A stretch of 64,000 nucleotides of DNA, taken from contig CABHOV010000040.1 in assembly GCA_902168185.1 (NCBI GenBank), positions 1 to 64,000 on the forward strand, given 5' to 3'. The notes under the pieces were generated by a model. The model did not search any database and was not told where the DNA came from. It saw only the letters and a program-made list of their open reading frames with translations. The stretch is from an uncultured Bacteroides sp. GTDB lineage: Bacteria; Bacteroidota; Bacteroidia; Cytophagales; Cyclobacteriaceae. A program made the translations under genes and the position numbers. Positions 34,890-44,805 of this stretch are shown in pieces; position 1 is the first letter of the stretch, and every line of letters starts with the position of its first letter.

Positions 34890-37800
34890 ATGTCTCTACC
34901 TAAGTTCCTTGCTGCTGCAATGCTATCCTTTATTGTGGCATTTTCAGCTCCCGTATTTTCTCAAACGGTTATTCACTACGACAGTGGATATACTCTTCGG
35001 AACAACCAACTCGGTCACTATTACAAAATGGCAAGCTTCACGAATGAAGCGCGGTTGCGTGAATATACTTACTGGAAGAGCACGGGCTCTGTGGTAAATG
35101 AATTCATGAACTTCAGAGTAATTTTTCCGAATGGGTATAACAAGAAAGATACCGTTACAAAGTATCCGTTAATATTAATGTTGCATGGAGCTGGTGAATC
35201 CGGACGCTCATGGTCTGGCCGCTATGATTATGGGCCAGATGATCTTCAATACGACAACAACAGTACTAACACAGCTCACGCTGGGCCATCTCACGTTGCA
35301 GCTGTTTTAAAATCAGCTTCCGATCCGAAAGCATTTCCGGGTATAGTAATTATGCCACAAGTCAGTCACAGTGGTAGCTGGCAAAATGGCTGGGAAGATG
35401 GCGCTATCAGCAATGATATGCGCATGACGATCGGCATTGTCGAGCACTTCATCAGTACATATAATGTTGACCAGGACCGGGTAATTGTTCACGGACTTTC
35501 AAACGGAGCCAAGGGTACATGGGATGCAGCGGCAAAACGCCCTGATCTTTTTGCGGCCATTTTGCCAATGTCTGGTGTAGGAAGCGAATACGAAGCGATG
35601 ACTGATATACTGGTTACAATGCCAACATGGTTATTTCAGGGCGGTACGGATACCAACCCAAGACCTCAGGCTGCTCAGGATCTTATCGACTTGTTAAAAA
35701 GCAAAGGGGCCGCTCCTATATATACTTTCTATCCGACTCTGGGTCATGGAACATGGACCACAGCTTATGCAGAGGCTAACTTTTTCCCATGGATCCGAAG
35801 TCAGAACAAAAAGAATATATATGTATTCGGTGGCGCCACCGAGCTTTGTGAGAATGGCTCAATCAAGCTTGGCTTCTCTGACGGCTTCCTGCAATATCAA
35901 TGGACTTATAATGGGGTAGATATACCGGGAGCAACAACCCGATACTATACCTTGAATCAAACAGGTACCTATAAAGTTAAATTTCTGAGAAGGAATAACA
36001 AGTGGGCTGAATCATATCCAATCCAGATCACTCCTAAATCGAACTCCACATACTCACCAGTACTCACAAATACCGGTACACGTATTTTGCCGATCGATTT
36101 TAGCGGTGCTAAAAATGATACATTAAAACTTACTGCCACAGAAGGATTTCCTTCCTACTACTGGTATAAAGACGGGGTCGCTTTTGATACGACTACAAGC
36201 AATGTGAAAATTGCATACTTCCTGAACGCTTCAGGTACTGCTGGTACAACTGCAGAAGCCGGAAACTATGCCGTGAAGGTTCGTGAAAATTCTGGCTGTC
36301 TGAGTTTACTCTCATCACCCGTTGCTGTTACGTACACTAGCCCACACGTTACGCCCAACGCTCCTACCGTTGCTACCAACGGCTTGACAGCAGTTTCTGA
36401 AACAGAAGTTAAAATTACGTGGACTGATAATTCCACCAACGAAGAATACTTTGAGATCTGGAGAAACCGAAACAACTCGAACGGCTATACCAGCGAGCCC
36501 TATAGATTAGTGGCGATTGTCCCTGCCAACACTACTTCCTATAACGACAAGGGCTTGAGACCGATGGCGAAATATTTCTACCGTGTTCGTTCTGCTGGTT
36601 CTGGTGATGGAAGGTTTGCTGTCGAGAGAACCATAACGTTACCGAATGATCTTATCAAACCAAGTTCACCAGGGAACCTGACCGTTACGAACATAACCGA
36701 TACTCAAATTTCTATTTCCTGGGATGCTTCAACCGACAACGACCGTGTTGCCAAATATGAAGTATACCAAGGCTCCACGCTTGTAAGCAATGCTGTTACA
36801 GCAACGAGCTATACTATAACTAACCTCGCTCCGAATACAACTTATTTTATAAACGTTCGTGCTGTTGATTCACGGGGTAATTTTTCTGATTTCCCGGGAG
36901 AAGCTATACAGGTAACCACCTTAACGCCTCAGAATGGTTTGTTCTATTCATACTACGAACCCAACACGGTACCAACAACCTTTACACTGGCCAGCTATTT
37001 TGCTACGGCACAGACACCCGTTAAACAAGGCGTAGTCAGTAACTTTGATCTTACCGTAAGAAACAGAAACATTAAATTCGTTTTTGTCTACGAAGGCTTT
37101 ATCCAGATCGATCAAACCGGAAACCATATCTTCTATACACGTTCGGATGATGGAAGTCGCCTATATATAGATGGCGTGCTACAGGTTGATAATGACGGAT
37201 TAAAATCTGCTCCGCTTGAAAGAAGTAAAACGGTGAATATCACCACTACTGGAAAACATGCTATACGTGTTGAATATTTTTACGCAAACAGTCTGGCACA
37301 AATACTCACCGTATCTTACGATCCTCCAGGAACAACCACAGGTTTAGGTAAACAGGTTATTCCTAATTCTAAACTGTTCCGCACAGCGGCCACTCCTATA
37401 TCTTATTATTCAAAAGCTACTGGTAATCTTCAGGACGTGGGTACATGGGGTACCAACACCAACGGTACGGGTACTGCTCCCCCGAACTTCACCAATGGAT
37501 TTCAGTATTACTACATTCAAAATCGTACAGGTGAAGTAAACCTGGCGTCAGCATGGGCAGTAACTGGAACGGGTTCAAAGATCACCGTAGGTACAGGTAT
37601 AACGCTTAACCTAAATGCAGCACTCACCGGCAAACTGGAAGCAGCTGGTAATGCAACGATCAACCTGAACAATACAACGATTCCTTCCTTTGGAGTATTG
37701 GCGACTACCTCTACGGTAAACTTCAATGTAGATGGCGCAGTTCCTTCCGGCTCCTATGGAAACCTGAATCTGAATACACCGCAGTCAACGAAAACATTAC

Positions 37801-40286
37801 CGCTTAGCTCAATCAAAGTAAAAGGAAACTTGAGCGTTGCTGATCAGGTTGCTATCCAAGGCAGTGAACCTAACCTCTCGGTGGTTTCGCTTGATGGTAA
37901 TCTTTCATTCCTGGGTTCAGGAAGTTCACTCACCAGCAATCAGTTATACTCTATAATTTTCAAAGGCGGCAAAGCGCATACGTTGACGGTCAATCCTGAT
38001 GAAGACTTAAGTATATATCAACTTACGTTGGATTATGGTGATGCATTGTCTATTGACAATGGAGAAAACCCTGTTAACCTATATATCGGAAATGCAAACG
38101 GAGGTGGACTGGTTCTGGAAACAGGTTCTATACTGCAACTCGATAACAACAACCTGGTGATGAATGGAAATGTTTCCATCAACCCTGACAGCGAAACCGG
38201 ATCGATTGCCATGAATAGTGGCGACCTTACACTGACAACAACCTCTACCCTTTCTTCGAACTTGTTGTTCAGCGACACCTATAACAATATCAACAACCTT
38301 ACGCTATCCTCTACAGGCGCTGCTGAATTTAACCTGTTGAGTCTTATCAAAGCATACGACTTGGTTACTCTTACAAGAGGTGAACTGAATACATATAACG
38401 GCAATATGATACTGGTATCCAACGCGAGCGGAAGCGCGCGCATAGGCCCACTGTTGTCTGGTGCAAAAATAACTGGTGACATCACCTATCAGCGCTTCAT
38501 GCCAGGCGAAGGAAGAATATACCGCTATATCGCGTCTCCTATAAAAGGGATGAAAGTAGCGGACATACAGAAATATATACCTGTTACCGGTATTTTCACA
38601 GGCAGAAGCACAGGAACAGGTTTGGCATCAAACACAGCCACCATGTTTAACTACAATGAGTCCGGCGGTGGATGGTTGAACTTCCCTCCAAATGGTGGCA
38701 CTAACCAGGACAGCTTACGCATCGGTAAAGGCTATGCAATCTTCGTTCGCGAAGGAACAAATCCTACTACGTGGGAAGTTACCGGCAATCCTTATCAAGG
38801 GTCATTTATATTCCCGCTCACAGGCGGAACATCAGGACAGGACAATGGATGGAATTTATTAGGCAATCCATATCCGGCACCTATACAATGGACCGGCAGC
38901 AGTGCCGACGGTAAATGGTCTTCCATGCAAAATGTGAGCAACACAGTAAGCGTTCGTGAAAATTTTGGAACAGAGTATAGATGGAGAGTATGGAACGGAA
39001 CAACCGGAAATTTGGAGAATGGTATCATCGCTCCGGGGCAATCTTTCTGGGTACAAACTACTTCCGCTACACCTTCGCTTATCATTACCGAAAATGCGAA
39101 GTTTACTTCCGATGGTGAATTTCACCGTGCCGCCGGTGCAAGTACTGACGCACTCGAAGTTACTATGACAAACGGAACGTTGGTGGATGAAACGTATATT
39201 CAGACAGCTGCTACAGCTTCCGATAGCTATAACAAGTTTGAAGATGCTATAAAACAATCCAATACATACTTCAACCTTTCTTCAAAATCAAAAGACGGCA
39301 TTTCACTTGCAATCAATATTGTTTCAAGTGATTTCTGTAAACATGATATACCGTTGAACATTGACAACGCAGCAAAAGGAAACTATACGTTGAAGTTCAA
39401 TGGTATAAATACATATCTCGCTAAAGCATACCTGGTGGATGCGTTCCTCGGAACACAGGTTGAATTAACCAATGATTTCGTGTACAGCTTTAGCATTACC
39501 GATAATGTGTTATCCAAAGGAGCACGCTTTACAATTACCCTGCAGAAACCTGAAGTGGAGTCAATCCAGTCTGTAAGTGCAAGCAGTGTTTGTGACAGTA
39601 GTCCGATCGTTAACATCGAAAACACACAATCGGATGTTGAGTACCAGGCATTCTTTGGAACCGAACAGGTTTCTGATAAAGTTCTTTCCACAGGTGGTGT
39701 GATTCAATTACCACTTAAAAAAGAATTACTGGGTAACGGTACGTTCCTGGTGGAAGTAAAAGCAGGATATGGTTTTACTGATTGCGCTGCAGTTAATGTG
39801 GCTGAAGCGATCAGTGTTACTATTGACTCTTTATCACAACCAAAAGTTTCCGTTGCAGGGAATAAACTTACCACTGCTTTCAAGAGCAACTATAAATATC
39901 AGTGGTATCTGGATGGCACACCACTGGATGGCCAGACGCAACCTGAGGTTTACCCTTCGTCTCATGGTGTATACAATGTAGAAGTTACCAATGGAAGCTG
40001 CGCAAAATTCTCAGACAATGTGAGCTACTTCCCTACTGCGAATGAGACAACTTCTGAACGTGGTGCTACAGCATCGCCGAACCCTTTTGTTGATAAACTC
40101 GTAATAAACCTTCAGGGTACACATGCAACCAAAATCACAATCGCAAATGTAGTGGGTGATACAGTTTTTGAACGCCCGGTATCTGCATCGGATGAAAGTG
40201 TTACCTTAGATCTCTCTGGTTTACCGCAAGGCACATACGTAGTAATTATAGGTATAACAAAAATCAAAGTGATCAAGAAGGCATAG
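34890..40286 (+). CDS. Giant secreted esterase paralogue with extended beta-rich region and type A sorting domain
   Basis: 1798 aa. The first ~830 residues repeat the architecture of the neighbouring 890-aa protein: Sec signal (APVFSQ), alpha/beta hydrolase with Ser204 (VHGLSNGAKG), Asp254 (QGGTDTNP) and His286 (LGHGTW), Ig-like segments, two FN3 domains and PA14 (RSDDGSRLYIDG). About 850 residues are then inserted before the tail: a filamentous beta-solenoid-like stretch rich in Asn/Thr/Leu (about 870-1180), a module with YRYIASPI and WNLLGNPYPAPI typical of large Bacteroidota surface proteins, and an Ig-like segment. The type A sorting domain is ASPNPFVDKLVIN … IKVIKKA. It probably arose by duplication of the upstream gene followed by insertion, or by domain loss in the shorter copy. 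Confidence 0.9.
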   Translation: MSLPKFLAAAMLSFIVAFSAPVFSQTVIHYDSGYTLRNNQLGHYYKMASFTNEARLREYTYWKSTGSVVNEFMNFRVIFPNGYNKKDTVTKYPLILMLHGAGESGRSWSGRYDYGPDDLQYDNNSTNTAHAGPSHVAAVLKSASDPKAFPGIVIMPQVSHSGSWQNGWEDGAISNDMRMTIGIVEHFISTYNVDQDRVIVHGLSNGAKGTWDAAAKRPDLFAAILPMSGVGSEYEAMTDILVTMPTWLFQGGTDTNPRPQAAQDLIDLLKSKGAAPIYTFYPTLGHGTWTTAYAEANFFPWIRSQNKKNIYVFGGATELCENGSIKLGFSDGFLQYQWTYNGVDIPGATTRYYTLNQTGTYKVKFLRRNNKWAESYPIQITPKSNSTYSPVLTNTGTRILPIDFSGAKNDTLKLTATEGFPSYYWYKDGVAFDTTTSNVKIAYFLNASGTAGTTAEAGNYAVKVRENSGCLSLLSSPVAVTYTSPHVTPNAPTVATNGLTAVSETEVKITWTDNSTNEEYFEIWRNRNNSNGYTSEPYRLVAIVPANTTSYNDKGLRPMAKYFYRVRSAGSGDGRFAVERTITLPNDLIKPSSPGNLTVTNITDTQISISWDASTDNDRVAKYEVYQGSTLVSNAVTATSYTITNLAPNTTYFINVRAVDSRGNFSDFPGEAIQVTTLTPQNGLFYSYYEPNTVPTTFTLASYFATAQTPVKQGVVSNFDLTVRNRNIKFVFVYEGFIQIDQTGNHIFYTRSDDGSRLYIDGVLQVDNDGLKSAPLERSKTVNITTTGKHAIRVEYFYANSLAQILTVSYDPPGTTTGLGKQVIPNSKLFRTAATPISYYSKATGNLQDVGTWGTNTNGTGTAPPNFTNGFQYYYIQNRTGEVNLASAWAVTGTGSKITVGTGITLNLNAALTGKLEAAGNATINLNNTTIPSFGVLATTSTVNFNVDGAVPSGSYGNLNLNTPQSTKTLPLSSIKVKGNLSVADQVAIQGSEPNLSVVSLDGNLSFLGSGSSLTSNQLYSIIFKGGKAHTLTVNPDEDLSIYQLTLDYGDALSIDNGENPVNLYIGNANGGGLVLETGSILQLDNNNLVMNGNVSINPDSETGSIAMNSGDLTLTTTSTLSSNLLFSDTYNNINNLTLSSTGAAEFNLLSLIKAYDLVTLTRGELNTYNGNMILVSNASGSARIGPLLSGAKITGDITYQRFMPGEGRIYRYIASPIKGMKVADIQKYIPVTGIFTGRSTGTGLASNTATMFNYNESGGGWLNFPPNGGTNQDSLRIGKGYAIFVREGTNPTTWEVTGNPYQGSFIFPLTGGTSGQDNGWNLLGNPYPAPIQWTGSSADGKWSSMQNVSNTVSVRENFGTEYRWRVWNGTTGNLENGIIAPGQSFWVQTTSATPSLIITENAKFTSDGEFHRAAGASTDALEVTMTNGTLVDETYIQTAATASDSYNKFEDAIKQSNTYFNLSSKSKDGISLAINIVSSDFCKHDIPLNIDNAAKGNYTLKFNGINTYLAKAYLVDAFLGTQVELTNDFVYSFSITDNVLSKGARFTITLQKPEVESIQSVSASSVCDSSPIVNIENTQSDVEYQAFFGTEQVSDKVLSTGGVIQLPLKKELLGNGTFLVEVKAGYGFTDCAAVNVAEAISVTIDSLSQPKVSVAGNKLTTAFKSNYKYQWYLDGTPLDGQTQPEVYPSSHGVYNVEVTNGSCAKFSDNVSYFPTANETTSERGATASPNPFVDKLVINLQGTHATKITIANVVGDTVFERPVSASDESVTLDLSGLPQGTYVVIIGITKIKVIKKA

Positions 40287-40302
40287 TGTAAAGACCCTCT
40301 CT

Positions 40303-41241
40303 ATGAAAAAGACCCTTTTAGCAATTTTAATAAGTGGGATAGTACTTTTAGTACTATCCTATTTTTTTGTCTCCCTGAACCAGGAAACGAAAGCCCTCAC
40401 CAATGAGGACCGATCAAACGCGCCTGGAAAATTTATTACACTGGAGCACGGCCTCGTTCATTACGATTATGAGAAGAAAGATTCCTCCGAGTTGATTGTC
40501 TTTATTCATGGTGGCGGAATTACCGGAATGGAAGTATGGAGAAACAATATTCCATATTTTCAGAAGAGAGGATACCAGACGCTCGCGTACGATCTATACG
40601 GGCGAGGCTATACGGACCGTCCTTCTATAGTATATACACCAGCGTTGATGGTAGATCAACTTGTACAGCTATTGGACACTCTACAAATCACACAACCCTT
40701 TACCATCATCTCCATGTCGATGGGTGCTATGGTTGCACTGGAGTATGCAAACAAGTATCCTGAACATGTTAAGAAGATTGTTTTTCTTGACCCTGCTACC
40801 ACCGGAGACTATAAACCGAATGCGTTATTAAAGATGCCGGTTGTTTCAAATTTACTTATGACTTTTTACTGGTATCCAAAAGCAGTTGAAAATCAACGTA
40901 AAGAGTTTGTCGATCAACAACTCTTTGAAAGCTATAGCGAACGCCTGAAGTATTTCATGGAGTTTAAAGGATATAAGTATGTAAACCACTCTACGTGGAT
41001 GCATACTTTAAATAAACGAAATATAGAGCTACTCAAAAATTTACACCAGGATGTACTTCTTATCTATGGTGAGCGTGATCCGTATTTTCCAACCGGAAAT
41101 ATAGCAACGTATCAATCGCTCTCACCAACACTTCAACATCATGGAATTAAAGATGCAGGCCACATGCCTCATTTTGAAAAGTCACATGAAGTAAACCCGC
41201 TGATCTATTCTTTCCTTACGGGATCTGCGGCAAGTGAATAA
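40303..41241 (+). CDS. Membrane-anchored alpha/beta hydrolase with atypical nucleophile elbow
   Basis: 312 aa. A single N-terminal hydrophobic helix (residues 5-24) anchors a periplasmic alpha/beta hydrolase: FIHGGGITGMEVW (oxyanion), then the nucleophile elbow ISMSMGA, which has Ser where the first Gly of GxSxG normally sits, acid in LLIYGERDPYFP and His in KDAGHMPHFE. The triad is complete, so activity is likely. Substrate is unknown. It starts 16 bases after the giant esterase, so may be co-transcribed with it. Its last 37 bases overlap the convergent membrane protein gene. Confidence 0.85.
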   Translation: MKKTLLAILISGIVLLVLSYFFVSLNQETKALTNEDRSNAPGKFITLEHGLVHYDYEKKDSSELIVFIHGGGITGMEVWRNNIPYFQKRGYQTLAYDLYGRGYTDRPSIVYTPALMVDQLVQLLDTLQITQPFTIISMSMGAMVALEYANKYPEHVKKIVFLDPATTGDYKPNALLKMPVVSNLLMTFYWYPKAVENQRKEFVDQQLFESYSERLKYFMEFKGYKYVNHSTWMHTLNKRNIELLKNLHQDVLLIYGERDPYFPTGNIATYQSLSPTLQHHGIKDAGHMPHFEKSHEVNPLIYSFLTGSAASE

Positions 41242-42215
41242 CGCTTATAGAAGTCCTCGATTAACCAGAGCATAGCAGGGATAAAGATCAGTGCCTGAGG
41301 AACCAGGAATAACCTTGACTCCATCGCTGTACTTTTTACCATGTGGATTACAAGCCAGAAGGGCACGATCAGCAGGCACCAGCTCTTCAACGGAGTGGGT
41401 AGGCGCCTGAAACCGAAAACCGTTATAAAAGGTATCAACCCGAGTGTTCCGAATAACTGCGGATACATTCTGAAAAAAGTGAGATTGAACTTCAAGTAGG
41501 CGAAAGGACTACGCATGCCGTGAATTCCTTCTGCTTCCTGGAAACCAAAATATAGTCGTATAGATACAAATACAATAGCGAATACAGCGAGCGAAGCAGC
41601 AGTAATAATCCACTTCTCTTTCGTTAACAATTCTTTATTGGCGAACAGAAAAGGAACGACTACCATGAAAGGTATAAATCCACTGGTCTCCCGATTGAGT
41701 GCCGCGAAAAATGTAATGGGAATGATCCAATAGAATTTTCCATTCAGTATAACACAGGCGGCGAGCAGATAGAAAATTATATCGAAATATGTATTGAAGG
41801 AAAAATCCGATTGAAAAACACTGTTGCTGATGGTATAGCATAACAACATAAGACCAGCAAAAATCAGAATCGGGTTTTTGATGTTCAGCAACTTGTAATA
41901 ATAGAAGCTGATGTAAAAAATCAGCATATTTTGTATGAATTTAAAAAACAGATACGGGAGTATTTCGTATTTACCTGACAAGACCTTATTAAACAACTGT
42001 ATCAATGATTCCAATATGTAGGGAGACAAGATTCTATACTGCCATGGATTGTAGAACTCGGAGTTGCCTGCAATTATATTCTTATGGCGTGTAAACTGTG
42101 TGGCATGATCAATGGCAAGGCAACTGGTTGCGTGCTCATATAATATATATAAACTCATGAGCAGGAAAAAGAAAAACCAAATCCATTTGTCTAATCGAGG
42201 GTTTACGAAATTCAT
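41205..42215 (-). CDS. Polytopic membrane protein, possible GT-C-like or EpsG-like enzyme
   Basis: 336 aa with about nine hydrophobic segments. The N-terminal external loop contains HATQFTRHKNIIAGNSEFYNPWQYRILSPYI; a loop ending in PWQYRIL-P is frequent in Bacteroidota membrane proteins near polysaccharide genes. No catalytic residues can be assigned with confidence. Function unknown; a membrane glycosyltransferase or polymerase is possible. It is transcribed opposite to both neighbours and tail-overlaps the alpha/beta hydrolase by 37 bases. Confidence 0.65.
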   Translation of the reverse strand: MNFVNPRLDKWIWFFFFLLMSLYILYEHATSCLAIDHATQFTRHKNIIAGNSEFYNPWQYRILSPYILESLIQLFNKVLSGKYEILPYLFFKFIQNMLIFYISFYYYKLLNIKNPILIFAGLMLLCYTISNSVFQSDFSFNTYFDIIFYLLAACVILNGKFYWIIPITFFAALNRETSGFIPFMVVVPFLFANKELLTKEKWIITAASLAVFAIVFVSIRLYFGFQEAEGIHGMRSPFAYLKFNLTFFRMYPQLFGTLGLIPFITVFGFRRLPTPLKSWCLLIVPFWLVIHMVKSTAMESRLFLVPQALIFIPAMLWLIEDFYKRYSLAADPVRKE

Positions 42216-42290
42216 GGCTAAAGTTTGAAATTGTTACCTTGCAATTTATTGAAATTCTTATGCTATTTTAACACTTTACCACATGTTGCT

Positions 42291-43727
42291 ATGCATTATA
42301 ATTTAATAGTGGTCGGAACCGGTTTTGCGTCTTCATTCTTCTTAAAGAAGTTTCTTGAAAAGTCCAATGCAAATGTACGTGTACTTGTATTGGAGCGCGG
42401 AGAGTTCATTCCACATCAGAAGAGACTTCAGGAAGCCAGAAGCCGCCCGCTTGGAAAAGTGAGCTATGTGAGCGGTGGTAATGGAGGCAGTACGTTTAAG
42501 AATAACAATCCTGAAAAATCATGGATCTTCGATCCAAGCTTTGGTGGCAGTTCCAACTGTTGGACAGGCTGTACACCACGCTTCATGCCTAATGATTTTG
42601 AATTAAAGACGAAATACAATGTGGGCGAAGACTGGCCACTAAAGTATAGCGATATCGAATCGTATTATGGAGAGACCGAAGAGATTATGTCCATCTCGGG
42701 ACCTGACAAAACTCCATACCCGATGTCCAAAAAATATCCACAGCCTGCGCACGAACTAAGCACAGTGGATAAGCTCTTGCAACGCGAGTATGACGAATTA
42801 TATATCAGTCAGCCAACGGCACGCAGCAGTATATCAAACAAACGGAACAAATGCTGCACAAGTGCCATATGTCACCTCTGCCCGGTGGAAGCTAAATTCA
42901 CGATCGAAAACGGTTTCAAGAGTTCTATTTATAGTGATCCACGCGTAGAAGTTATATACCAGGCACAGGTCATCCAGTTAGAAACTCAGAACAATGTGAT
43001 TCGTGCTGTCCAATACAGAAATGACAATCAGGACAAAAAAGCAACAGCGGATCTTTTTGCATTGGGAGCAAATGCCATTTTCAATGCACACATCTTGTTG
43101 AATTCCGGAGATACCAATATTCACACCGGTCGTAATCTCTCGGAACAAGTGGGTTATTATGGCTATTTCGATTTGAAGGATTTTCAGAATGTAGGCGGAA
43201 GCTCTATTATCACAGCCAACGGCTTTATGCTATATGACGGAGCACACCGGTCGGATCGTGCGGCTTGTATTGTAGAAAGCCATAACGATGTCTTTATACG
43301 CTACGAACAGGGAAAGTGGAGAAATATAGCCAAGTTCAAATTTGTGTTTGAAGATATTCCGCAGGCGGGAAACAAAGTTGATAAGTCTCCGGACCCATTG
43401 ATTCCACAGGTAACGTATGTTGCGCATAGTAACTACGTTGCAAAGGGTTATGATTACCTGAAAAATAACATCAACAAAATATTTGGAGCGCTCCCGATTG
43501 AAAACGTTTACCTCGATGATAAATACCAACCTTCAGAGGCACACATCCTGGGTACAACACGCATGAGTAAAGATGCTTCCACGGGCGTGATCGATCCCAA
43601 CCTGATTCATCACCAGTATAGAAACCTGGCCGTTTTAGGAGGAAGCTCCTTCCCTACTATCACACCTTCCAACCCTACATTGACGTTGGCAGCACTATCG
43701 CTTCGCGCTGCTGATAAACTGGTATAA
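42291..43727 (+). CDS. GMC-type FAD oxidoreductase (sugar dehydrogenase-like) with a Cys cluster
   Basis: 478 aa from the ATG at 42291 (MHYNLIVVGTGFASS); the frame extends upstream but the FAD Rossmann motif begins here. GMC features: VVGTGFASSFF and a C-terminal HILGTTRMSKDASTGVID … NLAVLGGSSFPTITPSNPTLTLAALSLRAAD, very like glucose/fructose/gluconate dehydrogenase large subunits. NKCCTSAICHLCPVEAK gives CC-x4-C-x2-C, close to the CC-x4-C-x3-C that binds a 3Fe-4S cluster in FAD-glucose dehydrogenases. No signal peptide; export could be by piggy-back on the small subunit encoded 2 bases downstream. Predicted to oxidise a sugar or polyol and pass electrons to the membrane. Confidence 0.82.
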   Translation: MHYNLIVVGTGFASSFFLKKFLEKSNANVRVLVLERGEFIPHQKRLQEARSRPLGKVSYVSGGNGGSTFKNNNPEKSWIFDPSFGGSSNCWTGCTPRFMPNDFELKTKYNVGEDWPLKYSDIESYYGETEEIMSISGPDKTPYPMSKKYPQPAHELSTVDKLLQREYDELYISQPTARSSISNKRNKCCTSAICHLCPVEAKFTIENGFKSSIYSDPRVEVIYQAQVIQLETQNNVIRAVQYRNDNQDKKATADLFALGANAIFNAHILLNSGDTNIHTGRNLSEQVGYYGYFDLKDFQNVGGSSIITANGFMLYDGAHRSDRAACIVESHNDVFIRYEQGKWRNIAKFKFVFEDIPQAGNKVDKSPDPLIPQVTYVAHSNYVAKGYDYLKNNINKIFGALPIENVYLDDKYQPSEAHILGTTRMSKDASTGVIDPNLIHHQYRNLAVLGGSSFPTITPSNPTLTLAALSLRAADKLV

Positions 43728-43729
43728 TT

Positions 43730-44161
43730 ATGAACAGACGCTCTTTCATCCGTATATCTTCGCTTGCTATACTCGCCGCTATAGCAGGTTACTTTCTTTT
43801 AAGTTTTGATAAAGTAGTGAGGCGAATTCTTGTGAAGGATAGTGAAGCCCTGGATTTGGGCGAAGATGTTATCGACCGGTTTATAGCCGATGCAAAAAAG
43901 GAATACTTCTGGGACAAGTTCTCATTCTCGAAGAAGATGTTCATCTGTGTCCAGCATTTCCTGTTTTCACTTGGTTTAAAAGTGAAATATCATCACAAGT
44001 ATATGCAGTATAGAAGTATGATCACGGGACAGTTTCTGCTCTCAACTGATTTCTTCCTGAACAAAATGGACACGAAACAAAAGGTAACATATATCGGATT
44101 TTTCAACCCCTATAAAACCGGTTGCTCCAATCCTTTCTCCAGTCTTCGCTTTACTGCCTGA
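43730..44161 (+). CDS. Small subunit partner of the GMC oxidoreductase (gluconate dehydrogenase subunit 3-like)
   Basis: 143 aa. The N-terminus MNRRSFIRISSLAILAAIAGYFLL combines an RR pair with a hydrophobic core, as in Tat signals of gamma subunits of membrane sugar dehydrogenases. The rest is helical, with a DFFLNKMD segment reminiscent of the gluconate 2-dehydrogenase subunit 3 family. Such subunits carry the cofactor-loaded large subunit across the membrane. Starting 2 bases after the GMC gene supports a complex. The 3' end overlaps the convergent HAD gene by 11 bases. Assignment rests on context as much as on sequence. Confidence 0.6.
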   Translation: MNRRSFIRISSLAILAAIAGYFLLSFDKVVRRILVKDSEALDLGEDVIDRFIADAKKEYFWDKFSFSKKMFICVQHFLFSLGLKVKYHHKYMQYRSMITGQFLLSTDFFLNKMDTKQKVTYIGFFNPYKTGCSNPFSSLRFTA

Positions 44162-44753
44162 ACGGCTTGTAATGTGAATGTGTACCCAATGCCAGCATGG
44201 GGCGATCGCCACTCGTATCGCCATAGGTATAGATGACAGGGTACTCCTTTGTGTCCAGGTATTTTTGTACACGAAGTACTTTCTCTTCACCATGGCAGTT
44301 CATCCCTTCGAAACGTCCTGTTAGTTTTCCGGAGACAACTTCAAGTCGCGTTGCTATACATTCAACCTGCAGACTCTCTGCCCAGGGCCGTACCCAATTT
44401 TCAGGAGACGCTGAGACTATAATTACTTTATGTCCGTTTGCCTTGTGCTGTCTGATCTCCTCCAAAGCCTTGGGACGGATAAGCGGTGGTACACGTTCAT
44501 TGGCAAATGCCAGACAAACATTATTGAATTCTGCTACGCTTGTTCCTTTAAAGAAATGCGCCATTACAATTTGCTTTGCTTTGGAATTTGAAATCACACC
44601 TGCTTTAAAAAGAGTAAGCACGGGTGCCAGTAACATGAAGCCAGAGAAGAAGCGCGCTTTCCCTTTGCTATACATGATAAACTCGAACAATGTATCACGC
44701 GTTGTGATTGTTCCGTCAAAGTCAAATAAAGCGAGAGCAGGTTTGTTGCTCAT
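44151..44753 (-). CDS. HAD-IB family phosphatase
   Basis: 200 aa from the ATG at 44753 (MSNKPALALFDFDGT); a TTG 12 bases upstream is unlikely. Motif I is FDFDGTITTRDT, motif II VIIVSASPENW, motif III/IV YGDTSGDRPMLALG. The helical cap between motifs I and II marks it as a phosphoserine-phosphatase-like HAD-IB member. It lies 52 bases downstream of a UbiA-type DPPR-synthase-like gene; HAD domains are found beside, or fused to, such prenyltransferases, where removal of the 5-phosphate of polyprenyl-phosphoribose is the suggested role (inference). Confidence 0.85.
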   Translation of the reverse strand: MSNKPALALFDFDGTITTRDTLFEFIMYSKGKARFFSGFMLLAPVLTLFKAGVISNSKAKQIVMAHFFKGTSVAEFNNVCLAFANERVPPLIRPKALEEIRQHKANGHKVIIVSASPENWVRPWAESLQVECIATRLEVVSGKLTGRFEGMNCHGEEKVLRVQKYLDTKEYPVIYTYGDTSGDRPMLALGTHSHYKPFRQ

Positions 44754-44805
44754 AGATTGTCCCAAATTACGTTGTCCGATTAAAGTATAGAGCGAACACT
44801 TCCGA

